A DNA stretch of 16,068 nucleotides from Altererythrobacter sp. GTDB taxonomy: Bacteria > Pseudomonadota > Alphaproteobacteria > Sphingomonadales > Sphingomonadaceae. The stretch lies in the NCBI GenBank assembly GCA_024636575.1, contig JAGXGU010000163.1, positions 1-16,068 on the forward strand. The letters are read 5' to 3'. Shown here piece after piece: positions 6,173 through 12,723 of this stretch. Under the pieces are notes generated by a model that was given only the letters and a program-made list of their open reading frames with translations, searched no databases and was not told the DNA's origin. A program made the translations under genes and the position numbers. Positions within the stretch are counted from its first letter, which is position 1. The number at the start of each line of letters is the position of its first letter.

Positions 6173-6557
6173 TGCGGCATATTTGCTGGGCCGGGTGCGG
6201 GAAATCGCGATGGCCCTGCCCGAAGTGGAGGAGCGCGAGAGCCACGGCGCGCCCGGCTGGCGCACCGGCGGCAAGAGCGGCAAATATTTCGCCTATTTCA
6301 ATAACCAGCACCACGGCGAACCGCATATCGCGCTGCTCGCCAAAACCAGCGGTACGGACGAGATGGCAGACCTCGTCGCACGCGACCCGGAAACCTTCTT
6401 CCGCCCCGCCTATTACGGTGCCAGCGGCTGGATCGGCATAATCCTGAACCGCGCCGGTGTGGACTGGGATCAGGTGGAATATTGGGTGCAACGTAGCTGG
6501 CGCGCCGCCGCGCCGAAACGGCTGACAGTGCTGCTGGATGTGGCCGAAGAATTCTGA
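6147..6557 (+). CDS. MmcQ/YjbR family protein
   Basis: This encodes 136 residues of the YjbR-like fold (MmcQ/YjbR, double-wing DNA-binding-like). The assignment rests on the N-terminal AMALPEVEERESHGAPGWR segment, the KYFAYFNN strand, the FFRPAYYGASGWIGIIL block and the QVEYWVQRSWRAAAPKR helix. The biochemical role of the family is unsettled; some members are called DNA-binding on structural grounds only. ATG 6147 lies inside purN without a clear ribosome binding site, so expression depends on purN translation by coupling. The ATGs at 6169 and 6172 are in another frame. It is the last gene of the purM-purN unit, although a role in purine synthesis is not implied by the family. I see no terminator after it. 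Confidence 0.8.
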   Translation: MISRPPPYDAAYLLGRVREIAMALPEVEERESHGAPGWRTGGKSGKYFAYFNNQHHGEPHIALLAKTSGTDEMADLVARDPETFFRPAYYGASGWIGIILNRAGVDWDQVEYWVQRSWRAAAPKRLTVLLDVAEEF

Positions 6558-6656
6558 CCGTTCACCGTTGGATTACCGGAGTTTGCGGCAAAAAATGCTG
6601 CCAAATGCCCCCAAGTCCTTAAGCCGTTCTTAACCATAGGGCCGTAATCTTCTCGC

Positions 6657-6704
6657 ATGGGTTACACAGGCAACACAATGCATTCGGTCTGGCCATGGCA
6701 GTGA
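6657..6704 (+). CDS. Possible 15-codon leader ORF overlapping the c-di-GMP enzyme start
   Basis: ATG 6657 opens a frame MGYTGNTMHSVWPWQ with TGA at 6702-6704, overlapping the first 10 nt of the downstream gene (ATG 6695). The downstream ATG has no good ribosome binding site, so translation of the leader could feed ribosomes to it by coupling. The leader itself has only a weak purine-rich stretch upstream, and a frame this short arises easily by chance. It is listed as a candidate only. Confidence 0.2.
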   Translation: MGYTGNTMHSVWPWQ

Positions 6705-8884
6705 AGAGTTTCCTTCAGGGGCTCTCAGCCAGGAAAGAGGAGCCGTCCCACGACCGGGCAGGCGCGCACACGCCTGTTGCGGGGGATCTGCGCGCCCGTG
6801 TTCTGGATGAATATGACCGCGCGGGTATTGGCTGGATCTGGGCCACGGATTCCGAAGGGAAATTGATCTACCTGCCTGACCAGGCCACCGAAACGCTTGG
6901 CCTGGATGCGAAGGAATTGATCGGCAAGCCGCTGGATGATCTGTTCGAAATCGATTCGAGCGGCATCCAGGAAGGCAATGGCCGGACGCTAAAATTCCAG
7001 CTGAAGGCGCGCCACAAGATCACCGATCAGATTGTCAGGTTTTCGCATGGCGATCAGGGCCGGGAATCCCGCCATGTCTGGTGGTCCCTGTCGGGCCATC
7101 CGGTTCGCGATGCATCCGGGGAATTCGCCGGATATCGTGGCAGCGCCAGTGATGTAACCATCCAATACGAACGCAAGCTGGTCGATTCCAAAATGGCGGA
7201 TTTCGATTCGCTCACCGGCCTGGCCAACCGCCATCAGATGGACCGCCAGATCGAAAGCACTCTGTCCGCATTCAAGGCATCGGGGCGCGCCTGCGCGCTG
7301 ATGATGTTGGATCTCGACAAATTCAAACGGGTCAACGACACCCTCGGCCACCAGGCCGGTGATGCCATGCTGATCGAAGTTGCGGAAAGACTGAAGAATA
7401 TTACCGGTGACCGGGCCAAGATCGGACGGCTCGGCGGTGACGAATTCCAGATCATGATCGCTGATGAGGATGATCGGGGTAAACTTGGCCAGCTTGCCAA
7501 GAAAATCATCCAGATTCTGTCGCAGCCCTATTCTCTGGATGAAGGCAAGCGGGCGATCATCGGTGCCTCGGTCGGGATTGCGGTCGCCCCGTTCGACGGT
7601 ACCACGAGCGAGGAACTGGTCCGGTCGGCCGACCTGGCGCTATACGCCGCCAAGAATGGAGGGCGCGGCCAGTTCCGTTTCTATGCCACCGACCTGAAAA
7701 ATGAAGAGCAGGAACGCCAGGGCATTCTCGATGATTTGCGAGAGGCTCTGGAGATGGACCAGCTGTACCTGCAGTACCAGCCGGTGGTCGATATCAGGAA
7801 CGGCCATGTCGTGGGTCTGGAGGCACTGATGCGCTGGGAACACCCGGAACGCGGATTTGTCAGCCCGGGCCTGTTCATTCCGGTTGCCGAAGATAGTGAT
7901 CTGATCAACAATCTGGGCGAATGGGCCCTGCGCAATGCCTGCGACGCTGCCGCGAAATGGCCCAAGAGCCTGCGCGTTGCGGTGAATGTTTCGGCCGTAC
8001 AATTTGCCAACCCCGGCCTGCCCAATGTCGTGGCAAATGCGCTGGCCAATTCGGGTCTGGAGCCCGACCGGCTGGAACTGGAACTGACCGAGAGCATCTT
8101 TGTCGGTGATAATGACGATACCGAAAAAATGTTCGCCCAGCTCAAGGGTCTGGGTGTCCGGCTGGCTCTCGATGATTTCGGTACCGGCTATTCTTCGCTC
8201 AGCTATTTGCGCGCGGCACCGTTCGACAAGATCAAGGTCGACAAGAGCTTCGTCGACAGTTGCACCCAGAAAGACAAGAACAGCGCCAAGATCATCGCTG
8301 CCATCGTCGGCCTTTCCAACGCGCTCAACATGGAAACCACAGTTGAAGGGGTCGAGGCTTTCGATCAGCTCGAAGTGGTCAAATCCCACGGCGCGACACT
8401 GGTTCAGGGTTTCATCTATTCGCGGCCGCTGAACGAAGAAACCGTGCTGGAACGCATCCAGAGCGGCGAATTCAAGATCACTCCCGATGGACCCGACACC
8501 TATCGGCCGGATCGCCGGTCGGTATTCCGCCGGATCGGGGTGATCCACGAGGATTATTACTACAACGCCGTCATGCGTGACCTGTCGCGCAACGGCGCCG
8601 GACTGGAAGGCATCGTTGGTGTCGAAATCGGGACGGAGCTGGTCCTGGATCTGGGCGAAGGGCAATTGGCGGTTTGCACCGTGATACGGTCCCGCGATGC
8701 GGAACTCGGCGTGGAATTTGAAACCGAACTGACCAGCGATGGTTCGGGCGGCCTGTGCACACGCCACCGAATCTCGCCCTACACGGTTGCCGCGGCCGGC
8801 CTGCCGAAAAAACCGGGAACTGCCGGGCCGACCGAGGGCAAGCGAGACCAATCAACGCCCAAATTCATGGAAGTCAGCACCTGA
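6695..8884 (+). CDS. PAS-GGDEF-EAL-PilZ cyclic-di-GMP enzyme
   Basis: This encodes 729 residues with no membrane segment, so it is cytoplasmic. Domains in order are: PAS sensor (about 40-155); GGDEF diguanylate cyclase (about 165-325) with intact GGDEF at 247-251; EAL phosphodiesterase (about 340-590) with EAL at 376-378, NVSAVQF, ELTES, DDFGTGYSSL from 493, KVDKSF and TVEGVE; and a C-terminal PilZ c-di-GMP receptor (about 605-700) with an arginine-rich RRSVFRR and RDLSRNGAG from 628. Catalytic motifs of both enzymes look complete, so it could make and degrade c-di-GMP. The RxxD inhibitory site normally placed before GGDEF is absent (sequence DRAKIGRLGGDEF). ATG 6695 is the first start in frame and has a poor ribosome binding site. 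The gene is single, with a 137-nt upstream gap, and converges on the next gene with 28 nt between stops. Confidence 0.93.
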   Translation: MAVKSFLQGLSARKEEPSHDRAGAHTPVAGDLRARVLDEYDRAGIGWIWATDSEGKLIYLPDQATETLGLDAKELIGKPLDDLFEIDSSGIQEGNGRTLKFQLKARHKITDQIVRFSHGDQGRESRHVWWSLSGHPVRDASGEFAGYRGSASDVTIQYERKLVDSKMADFDSLTGLANRHQMDRQIESTLSAFKASGRACALMMLDLDKFKRVNDTLGHQAGDAMLIEVAERLKNITGDRAKIGRLGGDEFQIMIADEDDRGKLGQLAKKIIQILSQPYSLDEGKRAIIGASVGIAVAPFDGTTSEELVRSADLALYAAKNGGRGQFRFYATDLKNEEQERQGILDDLREALEMDQLYLQYQPVVDIRNGHVVGLEALMRWEHPERGFVSPGLFIPVAEDSDLINNLGEWALRNACDAAAKWPKSLRVAVNVSAVQFANPGLPNVVANALANSGLEPDRLELELTESIFVGDNDDTEKMFAQLKGLGVRLALDDFGTGYSSLSYLRAAPFDKIKVDKSFVDSCTQKDKNSAKIIAAIVGLSNALNMETTVEGVEAFDQLEVVKSHGATLVQGFIYSRPLNEETVLERIQSGEFKITPDGPDTYRPDRRSVFRRIGVIHEDYYYNAVMRDLSRNGAGLEGIVGVEIGTELVLDLGEGQLAVCTVIRSRDAELGVEFETELTSDGSGGLCTRHRISPYTVAAAGLPKKPGTAGPTEGKRDQSTPKFMEVST

Positions 8885-8912
8885 CGCTGGATTGGGCCTC
8901 GGCCCTGTCCGG

Positions 8913-9734
8913 TCAGGATCCGTATCCCATCAACCCCGGTACGAAATCTTGCCACCAATCTGAACCCCACAGCAGATTCACGGCAATCGCGCAGGGGATA
9001 AAGACGCTCAGCCAGATTACATAGGCCTTGTGAATCCGTCCCAGCCGGTACCGGTCCCACACAAACATCGGCGCAATCCACGCCAGGACATACAAGTCGG
9101 CAGAATAGGCTGCATCGGGGAAACTGTGGGGAATCCAGCTGATCCGGTCAATCGCCGTTGGCAGGGGAATTACGGTTGCCAGAATGATCAACCGCTTGTG
9201 CGTGCCGGAATCGGTTTTACGGGCCTTGAGGGCAAGTATGACAAACAAGGTGAAGAGCAAACCCGCGCGGATCTGGAGCAAGGCAATATTGCCGATCATT
9301 GCCAGCAAACCCTGCATTTGCGCGCTTGCCTCAGGTGGCGCAGACTGGGCTGCATTCCATATCTGGCCATAAATGGTCGGCACCAGCACAAAGCCTGTCA
9401 CCACGATCGCGGGGGCCAGCACCATTGCCGTGATCCCCAACCGCTTGTGCCGGGCCGGACGCCCGGTGGCCATCAGGATGGTTTGTGTCAGAAGCAACAG
9501 CAGCCATGATCCCATCAGCACCGCATGCAGATGCAGGACCGGTGGGAATGGCGCGCGTTGTCCGGCCTCCACCGCGGCGATTTTTGCCAGGGAATCCGGA
9601 ATGAACCCGACCAGCGTGGTGACAATAAACAAACCCGCCATGAACACATAGATCCACCGATCCACAAAATCGGTGAAGCCGGATGGGCGGCCAATGGAAT
9701 TTTCGGAAAAAGTCGTATTTGCCTGGCTTGCCAT
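8913..9734 (-). CDS. Multi-pass membrane protein, unknown function, His-rich
   Basis: This encodes 273 residues with six or seven hydrophobic segments (about 28-46, 66-89, 100-122, 143-170, 182-196, 208-224 and 238-256). A HLH pair (68-70) sits at the start of the second segment. HKRL occurs twice, at 96-99 after segment 2 and 179-182 after segment 4, each at a predicted loop-to-membrane boundary, suggesting an internal duplication and perhaps haem or metal binding. I do not recognise the family with confidence; it loosely recalls small haem-binding or DUF2306-like membrane proteins. ATG 9734 is chosen because a GGGGGG run lies 9 nt upstream; ATG 9743 and TTG 9785 are in-frame alternatives. 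It stands alone on the minus strand, downstream of the ndk terminator. Confidence 0.75.
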   Translation of the reverse strand: MASQANTTFSENSIGRPSGFTDFVDRWIYVFMAGLFIVTTLVGFIPDSLAKIAAVEAGQRAPFPPVLHLHAVLMGSWLLLLLTQTILMATGRPARHKRLGITAMVLAPAIVVTGFVLVPTIYGQIWNAAQSAPPEASAQMQGLLAMIGNIALLQIRAGLLFTLFVILALKARKTDSGTHKRLIILATVIPLPTAIDRISWIPHSFPDAAYSADLYVLAWIAPMFVWDRYRLGRIHKAYVIWLSVFIPCAIAVNLLWGSDWWQDFVPGLMGYGS

Positions 9735-9875
9735 AGCGATCATCCCCCCCAAGGGTAGCGCGACCTGGCGATTGATTACCCTCAAAAGCAGGAATTGACC
9801 AGACCAAAGGGCCCGATCTGGCGTGCCTCAAGCGGGGCATGCCACCACAGGGGGCGCTAAATTGTTGCGGCAAAT

Positions 9876-9904
9876 AAAAACCCGCCGGATCGCTCCGGCG
9901 GGTT
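9876..9904 (-). terminator. Rho-independent terminator of ndk
   Basis: On the minus strand an 11-bp perfect stem (AACCCGCCGGA with its complement; plus 9879-9889 and 9894-9904) encloses a 4-nt loop and is followed by TTTTTATTT. It starts 24 nt after the ndk stop and ends the minus-strand unit coming from pepA. The plus side lacks a useful T-run, so it is one-directional. Confidence 0.92.
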
Positions 9905-9928
9905 ATCAATTTCAAATCTCGGAAGCGA

Positions 9929-10351
9929 TCAGCCGACGATTTCTTCCGGCTTGAAGAAGTAAGCGATTTCGATCGCTGCATTTTCATCCGAATCCGAACC
10001 GTGAACGGTGTTGGCTTCGATGCTTTCGGCCAATTCGCCGCGGATCGTGCCGGCGGCGGCGTCCTTGGGGTTGGTCGCACCCATGATGTCGCGGTTACGC
10101 TGCATCGCGTCTTCACCTTCGAGAACCTGGACCACAACCGGGCCGCTGATCATGAAATCGACCAGTTCACCGAAGAAAGGGCGGTCCTTGTGCACGGCAT
10201 AGAAACCTTCGGCCTGTGCGCGGGTCATGTGGATGCGCTTGGATGCGATCACGCGCAGGCCGGCTTCTTCCAGCATCCTTGTAACCGCGCCGGTGATGTT
10301 GCGGCGGGTGGCATCGGGTTTGATGATCGAAAAGGTGCGGGTAACCGCCAT
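9929..10351 (-). CDS. ndk: Nucleoside diphosphate kinase
   Basis: Ndk transfers the gamma phosphate of ATP to other nucleoside diphosphates through a phospho-histidine and so balances the NTP and dNTP pools. The 140-residue length is standard. The N-terminal TFSIIKPDA strand, the RNRDIMGATNPKDAAAGTIRG nucleotide-binding block and the active-site NTVHGSDS with His117 are all present. ATG 10351 has AGGA 7 nt upstream. The 86-nt gap to holC is long enough for a separate promoter, so ndk may be transcribed both alone and by read-through from pepA-DUF2256-holC. A strong terminator follows. Confidence 0.98.
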   Translation of the reverse strand: MAVTRTFSIIKPDATRRNITGAVTRMLEEAGLRVIASKRIHMTRAQAEGFYAVHKDRPFFGELVDFMISGPVVVQVLEGEDAMQRNRDIMGATNPKDAAAGTIRGELAESIEANTVHGSDSDENAAIEIAYFFKPEEIVG

Positions 10352-10437
10352 GGGTGTTTCCTGATAGCTATGGGATTGAGGGGCTGTGTTGCGCGCGCCT
10401 CTAGCCGCGTGGGCGTATTATCGCAAGCCTGACGTGA

Positions 10438-10881
10438 TCAGCCCATCTCGCGCCATTTGCCGCCTTCCTGTTTCCAGAAATGCCGTTCCATCGCGTCGTT
10501 CTGGCCGATCATGGTCCAGCAATCGCGCGCTTCCTGCCGCCGGTCTTCGCCGAACAGCAGGAATGTGCGGGCGAACCGGCTGCTTTCATCACGCCATTTT
10601 CCGTCCGCCAGAATCACGAATTGCGCATTGTTTACCGGTTCGATCTCACCAGAAACCAGCACTGGCTGGCGCGCCTCGTGCCCTTCCCCCGCGATACCGT
10701 GGGCAAGGAACGCCTCGGGCGCCATCTCCCACAGCGCCTTGTCGATCCGGGCGACCTGTTCGGCATCATCCGACACCACCAAAACGCGCTCCCCCGCCTG
10801 TTTCGCGGCACGAGCAAGCAGCGGGACAACCGCCTCTGCGGGGGCAGCGTCAAGCAGGTAGAAATCAACTCGCATCGACAT
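10438..10881 (-). CDS. holC: DNA polymerase III subunit chi
   Basis: This encodes 147 residues. Chi is the accessory subunit of the clamp loader that contacts single-strand-binding protein. The call rests on the VDFYLLD N-terminus, the RVLVVSDDAEQVARIDKALW segment, the PEAFLAHG region, NNAQFVILADG and the C-terminal WREMG. ATG 10881 and ATG 10875 (MRVDFYLLD) are both possible and neither has a strong ribosome binding site. Depending on which is used, the gene overlaps the end of the DUF2256 gene by 17 or 11 nt. Translation coupling from DUF2256 would explain the missing Shine-Dalgarno. Confidence 0.9.
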   Translation of the reverse strand: MSMRVDFYLLDAAPAEAVVPLLARAAKQAGERVLVVSDDAEQVARIDKALWEMAPEAFLAHGIAGEGHEARQPVLVSGEIEPVNNAQFVILADGKWRDESSRFARTFLLFGEDRRQEARDCWTMIGQNDAMERHFWKQEGGKWREMG

Positions 10882-11074
10882 CCGGGGTGAAGATAATCGG
10901 GTTCTTCTTCGCCGCGCTGCTTACGGCAGTACTGCTTTTCGACCGGCGGCATCGGTCAGAGCAATAGCGGACATTTTCCCACTCACGCGCCCATTTCTTG
11001 CGCCAGTTGAACGGCAGCCCGCAAGTCAGGCAAATCTTGCTGGGCAATTCAGCCTTGTGTGACGTGCGGGCCAT
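10865..11074 (-). CDS. DUF2256 family small zinc-ribbon protein
   Basis: This encodes 69 residues. Four cysteines at 15, 18, 38 and 42 (CLTC and CSDRC), around the conserved FNWRKKWAREWENVRYCS stretch, define the DUF2256 family, a presumed zinc-binding protein of unknown function. The tail is basic and Ser-rich. ATG 11074 is supported by AAGG 12 nt upstream and lies only 8 nt after the pepA stop; the longer frame to 11221 is antisense or out-of-frame pepA sequence and is rejected. It lies between pepA and holC with close spacing on both sides, so it is co-transcribed with both. Confidence 0.88.
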   Translation of the reverse strand: MARTSHKAELPSKICLTCGLPFNWRKKWAREWENVRYCSDRCRRSKSSTAVSSAAKKNPIIFTPDVDAS

Positions 11075-11082
11075 GATTTCGT

Positions 11083-12555
11083 TCAACCTTCTGCCGAAGC
11101 TTCCAGAGTGTCGCGGATGTATTGGTCCATCAGCCGCACACCGTAACCGGTCGCGCCCTTGTCCCAAGTGGTACCGGCCTTGTCTGCCCACGCCATACCC
11201 GCAATGTCGCAATGCGCCCACGGCGTGCCCTTGGCAATGAAACGCTGGAGGAACTGTGCGGCGGTAATCGAACCGCCCCCGCGCGGACCGACATTCTTCA
11301 TGTCCGCAATCGGGCTGTCGATCAGCTTGTCATAGGCCGGAGCCAGCGGCATCCGCCACAATTTATCCCCGGTGGCCTTGCCCGCCGTATCCAGCCTTGC
11401 CGCCAGATCCTCGTCATTGGAAAACAGGCCGGCATATTCATGGCCGAGCGAGATGATGATCGCGCCGGTCAGCGTGGCGAAATCGACGATCGCGAGCGGG
11501 GAAAACTCCTGCTGCGCCCAATGCAGCGCATCGCACAATACCAGGCGGCCTTCCGCATCAGTGTTGATCACTTCGATCGTCTGGCCGGACATGCTGGTGA
11601 CGACATCGCCCGGACGCTGCGCCTTGCCATCGGGCATATTCTCTACCAGGCCCATCACGCCCACGACATTCGCTTTTGCCTTGCGGGTAACCAGCGCCAG
11701 CATCGCGCCCGCCACCGCGCCCGCGCCGCCCATGTCCCATTTCATGTCTTCCATGCCGGCTGCGGGCTTGATCGAGATACCGCCGGTATCGAAAGTCACT
11801 CCCTTGCCGACAAAACACATCGGCTTCGCGCTGGCCGCGCCGCCATTCCAGCGGACTGCCAGAATGCGCGATGGCTGATCGGAACCAAGCCCGACACCCA
11901 GCAGCGAACCCATGCCCAGCGTTTCCATCGCTTCATCATCCAGCACGATCAGTTCCGCGCCGGTACCTTCGAACATCTTGCGGCATTTTTCGACAAAGCT
12001 GACCGGGAACAGCTTGTTTGCCGGTTCCGACACCAGATGGCGGGTGAACTCGACCCCGGTGGCGACAGCGGAGGCATCGGCCCACGCCGCATCGATGCCT
12101 TCGGGGGCACCGACCACGGTCACTGTCTTCAGGGTGATTTTCTGTTCTTCCTTCAGCTTGGTGCGATATTCATCGTGGCGCCAGCCGCGCAGCCTCAGGC
12201 CCAGCAGCACAGAGGCCGCGTCTTGCGCACCCAGCGCGCTATCCGAAAGATCGAGCACCATGGATGTTTCGCCCGAAGTCAGGAATTTCGCAGTCAGCGC
12301 TGCGCCTGCTTTTTCCAGATTCGTGCGCCGGTCCTTGCTGCCGGGTTCCCCCGCCCCTGCAATTGCCACGCGAACCACCTTCTCGCCGCGATCGACAAAT
12401 CCATCGAACGACTGGCCGGCATTGCCCTTGAAGCGGGCTATCCTGGCACCTTCGACCAAGGATGTTTCCAGCCCCGCAGGCATGGTGCCTTTGTCAGCGA
12501 TACGGGCCACTAATCGGGCGTCGGCGGGAATGGTCTGGCTAAACAGGATTTTCAT
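11083..12555 (-). CDS. pepA: Leucyl aminopeptidase (M17 family)
   Basis: This is a cytoplasmic metallo-aminopeptidase that removes N-terminal residues from peptides. It has 490 residues, normal for the family. The variable N-terminal domain (about 1-165) is followed by the catalytic domain. VGKGVTFDTGGISIKP has the metal-ligand Lys at about 251 and Asp at 256, MKWDMGGAGAV follows, and the signature NTDAEGRL lies at 331-338 with its Asp and Glu ligands and Arg. ATG 12555 has GGAG 5 nt upstream. It heads the minus-strand unit pepA-DUF2256-holC(-ndk) and is divergent from lptD. In some bacteria PepA also binds DNA; nothing here shows that. Confidence 0.97.
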   Translation of the reverse strand: MKILFSQTIPADARLVARIADKGTMPAGLETSLVEGARIARFKGNAGQSFDGFVDRGEKVVRVAIAGAGEPGSKDRRTNLEKAGAALTAKFLTSGETSMVLDLSDSALGAQDAASVLLGLRLRGWRHDEYRTKLKEEQKITLKTVTVVGAPEGIDAAWADASAVATGVEFTRHLVSEPANKLFPVSFVEKCRKMFEGTGAELIVLDDEAMETLGMGSLLGVGLGSDQPSRILAVRWNGGAASAKPMCFVGKGVTFDTGGISIKPAAGMEDMKWDMGGAGAVAGAMLALVTRKAKANVVGVMGLVENMPDGKAQRPGDVVTSMSGQTIEVINTDAEGRLVLCDALHWAQQEFSPLAIVDFATLTGAIIISLGHEYAGLFSNDEDLAARLDTAGKATGDKLWRMPLAPAYDKLIDSPIADMKNVGPRGGGSITAAQFLQRFIAKGTPWAHCDIAGMAWADKAGTTWDKGATGYGVRLMDQYIRDTLEASAEG

Positions 12556-12723
12556 GAAGGCTCCAAACAGTGATAAAGTAAAGTATGAGCGCGGTTTGCA
12601 GCAACACGATACCGCCGCTTCGCTTGGCGATTGCGATTAGGCGCGGGCGGTGCGATAGGCAAGTCGTGCCCCCGCCCTACCCATGCCGAATGGCAGACCG
12701 AGATAAAGACAACGCCGCGCGCC
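12556..12723. promoter_or_regulatory. Divergent promoter region between pepA and lptD
   Basis: This 168-nt gap must hold promoters for both directions. For pepA the best minus-strand candidate is TTGCTG (plus 12599-12604) and TACTTT (plus 12575-12580) with an 18-nt spacer; AAAGTA occurs twice in tandem on the plus strand (12575-12580 and 12580-12585). I find no comparably clear pair for lptD. Confidence 0.3.

Noticed and set aside
11122..12513. A long plus-strand open frame of 463 codons opposite pepA
   Set aside because: It lies entirely antisense to an intact M17 peptidase and has the His/Arg-rich composition of a shadow frame in GC-rich DNA.
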